NCBI GenBank assembly: GCA_905479105.1
Contig: CAJQLE010000001.1
Coordinates: 361,628-425,627 of the forward strand
Source: an uncultured Flavobacteriales bacterium
GTDB lineage: Bacteria > Bacteroidota > Bacteroidia > Flavobacteriales_G > Salibacteraceae
Direction: 5' to 3'
DNA: 64,000 bases
Below the pieces are notes generated by a model. It was not told where the DNA came from and searched no databases. It was given only the letters and a program-made list of their open reading frames with translations. The translations under genes were made by a program, and so were the position numbers. Shown piece after piece: positions 7,609-15,956 of this stretch. The stretch's first letter is position 1. Each line of letters begins with the position of its first letter.

Positions 7609-9663
7609 TTATGCGCTTTGATCTATTTTTTTGACCATTGTCAAAATCGTAGCAATGGCCACTGTCTCACCTTCATCGTCATACATGTCGACTAAGAACT
7701 TTACGATTCCTTTTGCGATATCATCTTCACTGCGCTTTTCTTGATCGATTTTTTCTTTAACCGTAAAGCGAACACCAACCGTTGTTCCGAAATAAACAGG
7801 CTTCGTAAAACGCGCTTGCTCCACTCCATAGTTGAGTAAAACTGGGCCTTTCTTAGGATCAACAAATAATCCTGCTGCTTTTGAAAGCAAGAAATAACCG
7901 TGTGCAACGCGCTGCTCGAAAATGGTTCCATCTAGAGAAGTCGCATCTACGTGAGCATAGAAATTATCTCCGCTAACATTGGCGAAATTGATAATGTCAG
8001 CCTCTGTAACCGTGTGTTTATGCGTAAACACAGTATCACCAACCCTCAATTCTTCAAAGTGCTGACGGAAAACATGTGGATTAGCTTCAGGCATATCAGC
8101 CCCCACTTGGAACTGCTCTGTAATTCGCGTGATCGTTTCTGGGTGACCCTGAATAGCTGTGCGTTGCATGTAATGCTTCACACCTCTCACTCCACCCATT
8201 TCTTCTCCACCACCAGCGCGCCCAGGACCTCCATGGCTCAACAACGGCATTGGCGATCCATGACCAGTACTTTCCTTGGCACATCGCTCATTTAAGACCA
8301 ATATTCTACCATGAAGGTGTGCTGTGTTCAATACAAATTCTTTTGCCGCATTGTCGTCAGCAGTTACGATAGAAGTAACCAACGAACCTTTTCCCATTTC
8401 AGCAATGCGAATCGCTTCGTCCATGTTTTTGTAGGGCATCAATGTGCTTACAGGACCAAAGGCTTCAATTTCGTGCACTGCAGTTTTCTCGAAAGGATTG
8501 TCGTTTCTGAAGAGAATTGGACTGAAGAAAGCTCCTTTGTTTTTATCAGCTCCAACGACTTCAAAATTGTCCATATCACCATATACAATGTCCTGCTCTT
8601 TCATGAGTAACTCGACATTATGGCGCACTCGATCTACCTGAATTTTCGAAGCCAACGATCCCATTCTCACACCTTCAACAGAAGGATCTCCGATGGTGGT
8701 TTTAGCCAACTGCTTTCCAAGAGCAATTTGCACATCTTCCATATATTTTTCCGGAACCAATATTCTGCGTATAGCAGTACATTTCTGACCAGCCTTCACT
8801 GTTATTTCTGCTCTGGTAGCCTTTATGAATAAATCAAATTCTGGAGTGCCTGGAGCAGCATCTTCTCCCAGCATGGAAGCATTCAATGAATCAGCCTCCA
8901 AATTAAATGGAACAGAATTTTCTACAATATGAGGCAGTGATTTCAGCTTCCTTCCAGTTGCCGCAGAACCGGTGAAAGTCACTACATCTTGATTGGTAAC
9001 GTGGTCAATTATTCCACGCCCAAGGCCCGTAACCAATTGCAATGAACCTTCGGGTAATATCTTAGAATCGATGATTTCTTTAACCATCAACTCGGTCAAA
9101 TAGCTGGTAAATTCAGATGGCTTAACTACGGCTGGAACTCCTGCCAATAAGTTCACCGCGATTTTCTCTAGCATTCCCCAAATAGGGAAATTGAAGGCGT
9201 TGATATGAACGGCAACACCACGCTTTGGAACTAAGATATGGTGTCCGATAAACGAACCACCTTTTGATAATGGAACCGTTTCTCCTTCAAAAGCGTATGG
9301 TAAGTCTGGAAATTGTTTGCGCAACGATGCATAAGCGAATAAGTTTCCAATTCCACCTTCGATGTCAATCCAGCTATCAACGCGCGTTGCTCCAGTAGCG
9401 GCACTAAGAACATAAAATTTTTCTTTATGCTCCATCAAGTGTAAAGCGAGTGCTTTTAACATTCTACCGCGCTCTTGAAATGTCATTTTTCGAAGTGCTG
9501 GACCTCCAGTATTCCTAGCATAATTCAAGATAGATTCATAATCCAATCCCGCGCTTGACAATGAAGCAAAAGCTTCACCTGTAATGGCATTTTCAGCCAT
9601 TAATTCTTCTCCGTCACCAGTAATCCACGATCCAGTAACGTAGTTCTGTATTTTCATCATCAT
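7609..9663 (-). CDS. paaZ: PaaZ, bifunctional oxepin-CoA hydrolase / semialdehyde dehydrogenase
   Basis: The 684 residues match the E. coli enzyme in length (681) and order. An N-terminal aldehyde dehydrogenase domain (about 1-520, cysteine motif AGQKCTAIRRILVP) is followed by a C-terminal MaoC-like hydratase domain (about 535-680, with FANVSGDNFYAHVD and VAHGYFLLSKAAG). It cleaves the oxepin-CoA ring and oxidises the resulting semialdehyde in phenylacetate degradation. Three ATG codons run together at the start (9663, 9660, 9657). paaY follows about 0.6 kb upstream on the same strand. The multisubunit epoxidase genes paaABCDE are not in this window. Confidence 0.95.
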   Translation of the reverse strand: MMMKIQNYVTGSWITGDGEELMAENAITGEAFASLSSAGLDYESILNYARNTGGPALRKMTFQERGRMLKALALHLMEHKEKFYVLSAATGATRVDSWIDIEGGIGNLFAYASLRKQFPDLPYAFEGETVPLSKGGSFIGHHILVPKRGVAVHINAFNFPIWGMLEKIAVNLLAGVPAVVKPSEFTSYLTELMVKEIIDSKILPEGSLQLVTGLGRGIIDHVTNQDVVTFTGSAATGRKLKSLPHIVENSVPFNLEADSLNASMLGEDAAPGTPEFDLFIKATRAEITVKAGQKCTAIRRILVPEKYMEDVQIALGKQLAKTTIGDPSVEGVRMGSLASKIQVDRVRHNVELLMKEQDIVYGDMDNFEVVGADKNKGAFFSPILFRNDNPFEKTAVHEIEAFGPVSTLMPYKNMDEAIRIAEMGKGSLVTSIVTADDNAAKEFVLNTAHLHGRILVLNERCAKESTGHGSPMPLLSHGGPGRAGGGEEMGGVRGVKHYMQRTAIQGHPETITRITEQFQVGADMPEANPHVFRQHFEELRVGDTVFTHKHTVTEADIINFANVSGDNFYAHVDATSLDGTIFEQRVAHGYFLLSKAAGLFVDPKKGPVLLNYGVEQARFTKPVYFGTTVGVRFTVKEKIDQEKRSEDDIAKGIVKFLVDMYDDEGETVAIATILTMVKKIDQSA

Positions 9664-9698
9664 TTATCGAATTCTCTAATTTTCATATCTTTCCTCTC

Positions 9699-10178
9699 TC
9701 ACACAAACGCCTTCAATCGTTCATTTTGAAGTTTGGTGAAATCAATGTTGCAGATGACCTGCGTGTCTGAAAAAATAATTTTTCCTATTGGTCTTTTAAT
9801 ATCAACAGGAGTAGGTGTTCTCTCAACAGGATATAAATCAACAAAAAACGGGAAGTTATAATCTGCTTTTTGCTTGCCAAGAGGAACGCGAGCATCCAAT
9901 AATATTGTTTTGGAAACATATCCTTCAGCCATTACAACATAGGCCAAGGAGTCTTGGAGTGGTATTGGGAACTCAAATCTTCCAATTCTGGAAGTTGGGA
10001 ATGTTTCAATTTTATATCCCTTCTTGCAGACTGAGATGGAGGCCTCCATTCCTTTCCTGCTTTCATTGACCATTTTGCCGGTCAAGTATATGTTTCCTAC
10101 ATCTGGCACTTGAGCATAACTTGACAATCCACTCGTAATTAGTGCAAGCAATAGAATGAAGAAAAATGTCTTACGCAT
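9699..10178 (-). CDS. Secreted protein of unknown function, carboxypeptidase-regulatory-like
   Basis: The 159-residue protein has a signal peptide (about 1-22, ending SSYAQ) and one beta-sandwich-like stretch (IYLTGKMVNESRKGMEASI, then GRFEFPIPLQDSLAYVVMAEGY). That stretch resembles the carboxypeptidase-regulatory/CNA-B fold common in Bacteroidota surface proteins. There is no sorting domain and no lipobox. It sits between paaZ and paaY on the same strand, 35 bases ahead of paaZ. No function can be given. Confidence 0.7.
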   Translation of the reverse strand: MRKTFFFILLLALITSGLSSYAQVPDVGNIYLTGKMVNESRKGMEASISVCKKGYKIETFPTSRIGRFEFPIPLQDSLAYVVMAEGYVSKTILLDARVPLGKQKADYNFPFFVDLYPVERTPTPVDIKRPIGKIIFSDTQVICNIDFTKLQNERLKAFV

Positions 10179-10305
10179 TGAAGTAAAAGTCTTACGCGAA
10201 TATAATGTCCTTAAAAAGAGCCACCAAGATTATCTATAAACTACTCCTCAGCAAGTCAAATCGGATGTCACTGAGCGACTTAGTTTACTCTTTGCTATAA
10301 TTAAG

Positions 10306-10893
10306 TTATTGATTGCTCCATATATCATATATGTTCTCCTGCTTTGGGCGATTAGCCTCAGGCTCCCTCAATGGTTCACACTCTTTCAAAGTACTATGGC
10401 AATCTTCTGGTAGCTCCTGATAAAGCTGGGTTCCTTTGGTTTTCCAAGCAATCATATCATCTGAGACTTCTTTGACCACTATGCAAGGATTCCCAACGAT
10501 CACCTTTCGCTTCTCAATCTTAGTTTTTGCTGGCACGAAGGTCAAGGCACCAACAATGCACTCGTCTCCAATTTCTGCTTCATCCATGAGCACGGCATTC
10601 ATACCTATCAAGCAATTCTTACCTAAAGTTGCTCCATGAATTATTGCTCCGTGACCTACATGACTTCCTTCTTTTAATCTTACTTCAACCCCTGGGAACA
10701 TATGTATTGTGCAGTTCTCTTGAACGTTGCAGCCATCTTCAATCACAATCATTCCCCAATCTCCTCTTATGGCAGCCCCAGGGCCTATGTATACATTCTT
10801 ACCAATGAACACATTTCCTGTTACGCTCGCCTGTGGGTGAATGAACGCTGAAGCATCAATCACTGGTTTAAACCCATTGAATTCGTATATCAC
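10306..10893 (-). CDS. paaY: PaaY, left-handed beta-helix (gamma carbonic anhydrase-like) thioesterase
   Basis: The open frame runs up to an ATG at 11019, but that extension crosses a terminator and tRNA remnant, so I chose the GTG at 10893. That gives the family start MIYEFNG and 195 residues (E. coli PaaY has 196). Hexapeptide repeats fill residues 10-145, with the metal-site histidines in NCTIHMFPG and GSHVGHGAIIHG. The C-terminal part GTQLYQ...CEPLREPEANR matches PaaY closely. PaaY is thought to hydrolyse dead-end ring-hydroxylated CoA esters during phenylacetate degradation, which fits the nearby paaZ. Confidence 0.9.
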   Translation of the reverse strand: MIYEFNGFKPVIDASAFIHPQASVTGNVFIGKNVYIGPGAAIRGDWGMIVIEDGCNVQENCTIHMFPGVEVRLKEGSHVGHGAIIHGATLGKNCLIGMNAVLMDEAEIGDECIVGALTFVPAKTKIEKRKVIVGNPCIVVKEVSDDMIAWKTKGTQLYQELPEDCHSTLKECEPLREPEANRPKQENIYDIWSNQ

Positions 10894-10930
10894 AACTATC
10901 GATTTGAAGCAAAGATGAAGAAAAACACCT

Positions 10931-10978
10931 TTAGATTTTGTCGTTCGACTTGAAGGGTGTTCTGTATGTTGTGTACAT
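10931..10978 (-). pseudogene. Remnant of a GIY-YIG nuclease gene (first 15 codons)
   Basis: Read on the minus strand, ATG to TAA gives MYTTYRTPFKSNDKI, aligning with the intact gene at 18985-19230 (MFTVYALYSESSDKI). The alignment stops just before the YIGY motif. It has the same position relative to a terminator and tRNA-fMet-like sequence, so it is a decayed copy of that gene unit. Confidence 0.65.
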
Positions 10979-10979
10979 A

Positions 10980-11003
10980 AAAAAAGCCCTACTCGGGGCT
11001 TTA
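10980..11003 (-). terminator. Terminator after the degenerate tRNA-fMet copy
   Basis: On the minus strand AAAGCCC-CGAGTA-GGGCTTT is followed by seven T. The intact tRNA-fMet at 19260 has an equivalent terminator in the same place. Confidence 0.75.
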
Positions 11004-11007
11004 CTTG

Positions 11008-11106
11008 TTGCAGGGACAAAAACCGCCAATAGTCGGTCTAGCTCGAACTTGTTTCCGCCTGCTGGCGGATATGAGCCCAACGAGCTACCTACTGCTCTAC
11101 CCCGCG
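11008..11106 (-). pseudogene. Degenerate tRNA-fMet copy
   Basis: On the minus strand the first 37 bases match the intact tRNA-fMet at 19260-19332 except for two changes. They cover the acceptor 5' side, D-arm and anticodon loop through CTCATA. The 3' side of the anticodon stem is then replaced by a palindrome (CCGCC-AGCA-GGCGG), and the T loop (GTTCGAG) is broken by about 20 extra bases. The 3' acceptor strand (CCCTGCA) is still recognisable. The length and broken stems argue against function. Confidence 0.75.
11070..11087. repeat. Left copy of the tRNA-fMet core repeat (candidate attL)
   Basis: TATGAGCCCAACGAGCTA, from the anticodon loop to the D-arm of tRNA-fMet, is identical at 18970-18987 and inside the intact tRNA at 19296-19313. 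The copies at 11070 and 18970 are direct repeats bracketing the A+T-rich island. Confidence 0.65.
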
Positions 11107-11406
11107 ATTTCGAATGCAAATTTTCGATAGTTTTTAACCTCTGCAAGGTTTATTTTAATATAATTTAAAAAAAGGAAGATGTTTTTAGTTAAAACACAAA
11201 ACCTGCATTTAATGGTAATTCATAGGATTTTGTAGCACAAAAATCTAACACAGACTCGATATCTATTTTTGTGAATTTCAATCAAATCTATTAAAATTGA
11301 AACTGGTTATGATTTATCCAAGCCTAAAAGAAAATATATTACACCTAAATTAGAAAAAATAAAGCAGATTAAGGATTTTTGTGAATTTGATTCTGATGAA
11401 GTATGG

Positions 11407-13026
11407 GTGTGCAAAGAAAATTACCTTCTAGTCATCCCTCAAGGCAGATTAGAAGGAGATCGAGGGCTCGAATTAGCCCCTAACTTTGATAACAGGTACT
11501 CAATGGTTAATTACGGAAAGTATCACTTAGAAGCAAGTGTAAAAGTTAAAAGCTTTGCCATTTCTGATTTATTTTTCCAAATGGATCCTTGCATGGATGA
11601 ACTTATAAGCGAACCAGAAGGTGGCCCATATTACAATTTCTCAAAAATATTTCACTACGAAGAAGGGGAATTAGAACTAGAAATTAAAAACGACAGTGTT
11701 AAGGATACAGAGTTTAAAAAAGTTGGCTCTATGATTTATAAAAATATGAAAAACATGAATTTTTTTGAATCTGTAGCTCACCATAACTTGGAGCGATTTC
11801 ATAGCGAGTGTATTAGTTGGGCATTTAATTCATCAGAAAAGATGCTACATGACTTCATAAAAAAAGTAGCAAAGCCAGATTACATTCTTGACATTACGGA
11901 CGCAGAAGTGCATTGTGAGAGGCACAATACGGACATTTTAGTATCTTATAAGATGGGTGATTCACATCACTTCATTCATATAGAGAATAAAATAAAAGCC
12001 AACGAACATTTTATAGCAGTAAATCCCGAAAAAGTAGAAAAGAAATATAGTGGTATAACTAAAAACACCAAGTTGTCGCAAACTCAGTTTTATTTAATCA
12101 GAAATAAAGCTGAAATAGAAAAAGAGTTTAATGCAGGAGAAAAGGTAAAATGGCAGTATCTTTTCTTGGTGCCTGCCGTCAGCGATGAAAGGCAAAAAAA
12201 TATTTGGGATGATACCAGAGAAGAAAAGAATCTCTGGAAGACCATATCCTATTGGCATATTGTCGACAATATGCCAGTGTCTACGGGTAATAAGATATTT
12301 GATGACTATCGAGACTATCTTAAAGGTCAATTTTTAGGTGAGAATCAAAGGACTCCCTACCAAGTAATAATTAGAGACGAGAGCATATCTACGGACCAGA
12401 TAAATAAAAGTTTAGGGCGTAATACGATTTTAAAAAAGTACGGACTACGCTTGCATTTTGAAGCTGTAGCAGATGAATTAAGAAATTTCGTTAGAAATGA
12501 ATATCCAAACGAACCATTTGAGATAAGATTTTTGACAGACACTGGGAATAATGGAGGCTTTTTATTAGAGGTGTTTACTATTGCTAGTTTACAAAATCCT
12601 AACCCTAACGTTTTTACTAGTAAAAAACCAATTGATTTTAGAATTGGATTTCAATTTGAGCAGAACAAAATCGATAAGGGTAAGTTCAAATTCTATTTCG
12701 CTGACGTGGTTTACAAGACAGGTTTAATTAAAAAAACTGGTAAAGAAGAGTATCATAATGCGGTGGGAGGAACAAACGACTCCAAAGGAATACTTAGAAC
12801 TATTTTCGAAGAAGAGAAAATAGGTAAATGTAGAGATAAAAATAATAAGCTAAAATTTAATAAAAGTACCTCTAAGTCATTTTGCAGCTATTCGTATAAT
12901 TTTTCATTTAGAAACAAGACAGAACTAGAGAGCATATTCAAAACAGAAATAAAAATATTAGTGAATTCTTTAAAACTACATAATTTTAAAGATTTGCTTA
13001 AGGATAAACTAAAAAACAATAATTAA
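11407..13026 (+). CDS. PD-(D/E)XK-type nuclease-like protein with an N-terminal module shared with the 175-residue island protein
   Basis: Residues about 35-90 (NYGKYHLEASVKVKSFAISD) align with residues 105-155 of the gene at 13888. Residues about 125-200 look like a PD-(D/E)XK nuclease core: Glu134, Asp176 in HNTDILVSY, and Glu193-x-Lys195 in HIENKIKA, like the PDDEXK_4 group. The last 200 residues are unfamiliar. The start is uncertain: GTG at 11407 is used here, but the frame stays open back to 11275 without an ATG, so the 5' end may be truncated. It is the first gene of the island row, nine bases before the next. DNA cleavage is inferred. Confidence 0.7.
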   Translation: MCKENYLLVIPQGRLEGDRGLELAPNFDNRYSMVNYGKYHLEASVKVKSFAISDLFFQMDPCMDELISEPEGGPYYNFSKIFHYEEGELELEIKNDSVKDTEFKKVGSMIYKNMKNMNFFESVAHHNLERFHSECISWAFNSSEKMLHDFIKKVAKPDYILDITDAEVHCERHNTDILVSYKMGDSHHFIHIENKIKANEHFIAVNPEKVEKKYSGITKNTKLSQTQFYLIRNKAEIEKEFNAGEKVKWQYLFLVPAVSDERQKNIWDDTREEKNLWKTISYWHIVDNMPVSTGNKIFDDYRDYLKGQFLGENQRTPYQVIIRDESISTDQINKSLGRNTILKKYGLRLHFEAVADELRNFVRNEYPNEPFEIRFLTDTGNNGGFLLEVFTIASLQNPNPNVFTSKKPIDFRIGFQFEQNKIDKGKFKFYFADVVYKTGLIKKTGKEEYHNAVGGTNDSKGILRTIFEEEKIGKCRDKNNKLKFNKSTSKSFCSYSYNFSFRNKTELESIFKTEIKILVNSLKLHNFKDLLKDKLKNNN

Positions 13027-13035
13027 TAAAATAAT

Positions 13036-13887
13036 ATGGCAAAAGATTTTACAAAATACAAGTTTGAAGACTGGAAAAAAGGTATCGCAAAATCAAGAAT
13101 GGTTTTAAAAGTTGTGGAGCACTATGCAAGTTCAATGGATATGAATTATGAGGAATTAAAAGAGCAATGGTGGGATGATATTCAAGGAGGTAAAGGCATT
13201 ATAAGAATGGTTTCAGAAATTGACTCAAAAAATGAACGAAATTATTACATAAACGCTCCGATTACATTAAAAGATGGGACCAAAATAGCCGTTTGTAATC
13301 AATGGGGAAAAGAAAATTTTTCAAATTTTATTTTACATGCAGGGTTGTTGAATTATAAAATTATTGCAGATGTTGCAGAAGAAAATGAAGTGAGTGACGA
13401 GGAACTGACCCAAGAAAAAGTTTCGACAGTTGAAGAAAAGTCAGCAATTCAAGAAACAGTAGAGGGTTCGATAAATTGGAAGTTGCCACATGCCCTCGCA
13501 TTTGTTATAAGACATACCATGTTAGCAGATGGAGAGGTAATTGAAGGTGAAATGAATTGGATGCATATCGCTTTTGATGAGTATGACGAACAAGGAATTG
13601 CAGTTCGTGATGTATGGGATGACGTAGATAGCCAATCTCAAATTTTCTGGAAAATGGGAAAACATAACGCCCTTTTGGTGAACTCTATTAATTTTTTAGC
13701 GGATCATCTTGACAACTCTCAAAAATCAAGACTTATTCAAATTCTAATACAAATCTGTGCTCAAGATAATTTAATCGCTAAGAATGAGTATGTAACGCTA
13801 TTGTTGGTTGCTAATAATATTTATGACGGTGCAGCTTATCCTATAAGACAGGTATTAGATAATGCAGGTTTAACAATAGAAGAATAA
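13036..13887 (+). CDS. Winged-helix-like plus TerB-like domain protein
   Basis: Residues about 1-110 form a module shared with the gene at 14446: MA(K/R)D(F/Y)TKY, then DD/DE-(I/V)QG, and a closing NQWG...NFI...Y.I. Its size and pattern suggest a small winged-helix-like domain. An acidic linker follows. Residues about 148-270 resemble the all-helical TerB family, with the typical LADGEVIEGEMNWM acidic metal-site segment. TerB-like domains occur in tellurite/stress and phage-response gene sets. The next gene starts at the base after the stop, so translation is probably coupled. The function is unknown. Confidence 0.65.
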   Translation: MAKDFTKYKFEDWKKGIAKSRMVLKVVEHYASSMDMNYEELKEQWWDDIQGGKGIIRMVSEIDSKNERNYYINAPITLKDGTKIAVCNQWGKENFSNFILHAGLLNYKIIADVAEENEVSDEELTQEKVSTVEEKSAIQETVEGSINWKLPHALAFVIRHTMLADGEVIEGEMNWMHIAFDEYDEQGIAVRDVWDDVDSQSQIFWKMGKHNALLVNSINFLADHLDNSQKSRLIQILIQICAQDNLIAKNEYVTLLLVANNIYDGAAYPIRQVLDNAGLTIEE

Positions 13888-14415
13888 ATGAAGAAATTAG
13901 AAATAGAAGTATTAGGCTCAATGTATCAAGATTGGGATAATGAAGAATTTAGTTGGGATGTGGATAATATCATTAAAGTAACGTTGGATAACGAACTAGT
14001 TATCAATAAACGCTTTGGAGAATTTAATGTGTACGAAGACGAAACCGATTTGGATAATGGCATCTATAAACCAGCTATTTTGCCAAACTATTATTTAATA
14101 GATTATGTGGGTTCTTGTTCTGTTAAAACAGAGTCTGGAGATACTATAACCACACCTTATGCCTATTGTAATTTAAAAAGCGAAGGTGATGTAACTATAA
14201 AGTATGGTAAATGGCACCTCAAGGCAGCATTAGAAGTTGAAAATGAATTTAAATTGAGCGATTTAGTTTTTGTTCGTTTAGATAATTTGATTGAAGCTAT
14301 TAATTCTGGCGAACCTGGATTTTCTTCATTAATATTATTGCCAGGCAAAGGAGTTATTAATTTTTCTGAAGTTGCTTCCAACGTAAAAGACACTTATGAA
14401 TGTACAATTGAATAA
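13888..14415 (+). CDS. Island protein of unknown function (175 residues)
   Basis: No known family is recognised. The protein is acidic and probably beta-rich, with no signal peptide or membrane segment. Residues 105-155 (YGKWHLKAALEVENEFKLSD) align with the N-terminal module of the nuclease-like protein at 11407. The two may therefore share a binding partner, or one may be a free-standing form of the other's domain. It starts immediately after the TerB-like gene (stop and start adjacent). The DNA is strongly A+T-rich like the rest of the row. Confidence 0.65.
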   Translation: MKKLEIEVLGSMYQDWDNEEFSWDVDNIIKVTLDNELVINKRFGEFNVYEDETDLDNGIYKPAILPNYYLIDYVGSCSVKTESGDTITTPYAYCNLKSEGDVTIKYGKWHLKAALEVENEFKLSDLVFVRLDNLIEAINSGEPGFSSLILLPGKGVINFSEVASNVKDTYECTIE

Positions 14416-14445
14416 ATTTTAAAACAAAAAAATAGACAAAATATT

Positions 14446-15447
14446 ATGGCAAGAGATTATACAAAATACACCGTAGAAGGTTTAGGAGATAACCTTAACA
14501 AAAGGCAATTAGTCTTTGAAATTGTTAAAGATTGGGCAAGTAAAAACAATCCATCAGTTGATGAGATTAAAAAAGCTTTTCCTGATGAAGTGCAAGGCAG
14601 TAAAAGTGGCCTCATCGTAAAAGAAAATGAGGTTAAAAGTCAAAAAAACTTTAACATGAAAGAGCCTCTTACCATTAAAGGAAAGGTTAGCGTGGTAGTA
14701 AGTAACCAATGGGGAAACAATTTACCCAACTTCATTAAATGTGCAGAAGAATTAGGATACAGCATATCAAAAACTAACGCTAATAAACCAGCAAGCAGTA
14801 ATAAAGACCTTATTGATTTAAAAGATTTTGAAGTTTGGAAACTAGCAGAGTTCTTTGGCACAAAAGAGGGGAATCAAGAAGATTTAGACTCTATTGATGA
14901 AGAAATAGAGGCCTTATTAGATAAAAGTCCTAAATATTATGTTGTCGGTAAGCTGTTTGAAAAATATGACTTTGAATATCATAGAGATGATGTTGATGAA
15001 TATTTCTCACTAGGTGAGGATGAGAGTTTTGATGAAGATGATTTACTTGATATGTTAAGAGATGAGACATTGCTCTCAAGAATAATAAAAAAGGAAAATC
15101 TTACTGATGTAAAACTGAGTCCTGATAATACAGATTTTGTATTATTATTCTCTGGCTATTTCATAAAAGCTTTAGAGTTACTTGTATATCGTGATGATAA
15201 TGAAATGATTGCTGAATTTATTGTCAATCAATCTGTTCAAACAATTGAAGATGAATACAATGTTGATACTCTAATGGGCGATTGGTTGGGTGATATCACA
15301 GCAGAATTAATTGAAAATATTTATGGTTATGATATTAAAGATTATGATGGAGAATGTGAAATAGAGGCCTATTATTTTGGGCAAAACCATTCAATGGGTT
15401 ACGATTTTTATAGCTACGCACAAGATATTATTGATTCTTTACTATAA
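14446..15447 (+). CDS. Winged-helix-like N-domain plus long acidic C-terminal region
   Basis: The first 107 or so of 333 residues are a paralogue of the N-terminal module at 13036 (MARDYTKY start, NQWGNNLPNFI end). The rest is unlike the TerB-like part of its paralogue. It is highly acidic (DEYFSLGEDESFDEDDLLDMLRDE) and probably helical, with no family recognised. Such acidic regions can act as DNA mimics or protein-docking tails, but nothing here proves either. The gene lies 30 bases after the 175-residue gene. Confidence 0.65.
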   Translation: MARDYTKYTVEGLGDNLNKRQLVFEIVKDWASKNNPSVDEIKKAFPDEVQGSKSGLIVKENEVKSQKNFNMKEPLTIKGKVSVVVSNQWGNNLPNFIKCAEELGYSISKTNANKPASSNKDLIDLKDFEVWKLAEFFGTKEGNQEDLDSIDEEIEALLDKSPKYYVVGKLFEKYDFEYHRDDVDEYFSLGEDESFDEDDLLDMLRDETLLSRIIKKENLTDVKLSPDNTDFVLLFSGYFIKALELLVYRDDNEMIAEFIVNQSVQTIEDEYNVDTLMGDWLGDITAELIENIYGYDIKDYDGECEIEAYYFGQNHSMGYDFYSYAQDIIDSLL

Positions 15448-15512
15448 AGAACTTTCAATAGTTTCTTATTCAATATAGGAAGCAATTAAACTGATATTTG
15501 TCCTTAGAATTA

Positions 15513-15956
15513 ATGAAACTAGTATACATAGATCTAGATGGTGTTGTGGCAGATTTTGTCTCTGCCATGAACGCTCACCCCTTAAGAAACGAACTGCCTT
15601 TTAATAAAGATCCGGATACAATTCCGGGTCTTTTTAGGAGTTTGAAGCCCATAGAATCTGCGATTAGTTCTGTAGAAAAATTACTTCATTCAGAGAAATA
15701 TGAAGTTTACTTCCTTAGCACAGCTCCTTGGAATAATCCATCTGCTTGGACAGATAAGCGGTTGTGGTTGGCAGAGCAGTTTGGCGATATAATAAATAGA
15801 AGGCTTATCTTAACCCATCGTAAAGATTTGGTGAAAGGTGATATTTTAATTGACGATAGACCAAACAATGGGACAAAAGATTTTGAAGGAGAATTGATAA
15901 AATTCGGTTCTGATGAATATCCCAACTGGGATTCGGTTATAAATTATTTACTATGA
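15513..15956 (+). CDS. HAD-family 5'(3')-deoxyribonucleotidase-like phosphatase
   Basis: I chose the ATG at 15513 over a TTG at 15498 because it puts the HAD motif in the usual place. The 147-residue protein begins MKLVYIDLDGVVADF (DxDGV nucleophile motif) and ends with ILIDDRPNNG, the acidic DD motif. This matches the small NT5C-type deoxyribonucleotidases found in bacteria and phages, which remove phosphate from nucleoside monophosphates. The gene overlaps the next by four bases (ATGA), indicating translational coupling. In an island, a role in nucleotide balance or as passenger cargo is possible. Confidence 0.8.
   Translation: MKLVYIDLDGVVADFVSAMNAHPLRNELPFNKDPDTIPGLFRSLKPIESAISSVEKLLHSEKYEVYFLSTAPWNNPSAWTDKRLWLAEQFGDIINRRLILTHRKDLVKGDILIDDRPNNGTKDFEGELIKFGSDEYPNWDSVINYLL

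Noticed and set aside
7951-8832. Plus-strand open frames opposite paaZ
   Set aside because: They are antisense shadows of a strongly conserved gene, with no family resemblance.
10894-11019. Longer start for paaY at 11019
   Set aside because: It crosses a terminator and the tRNA remnant, and PaaY homologues begin at the MIYEFNG position (GTG 10893).
11134-11160. Small hairpin AACCT-CTGCA-AGGTT followed by T-rich sequence as a terminator
   Set aside because: The five-pair stem is weak and no complete gene ends there, so I did not annotate it.
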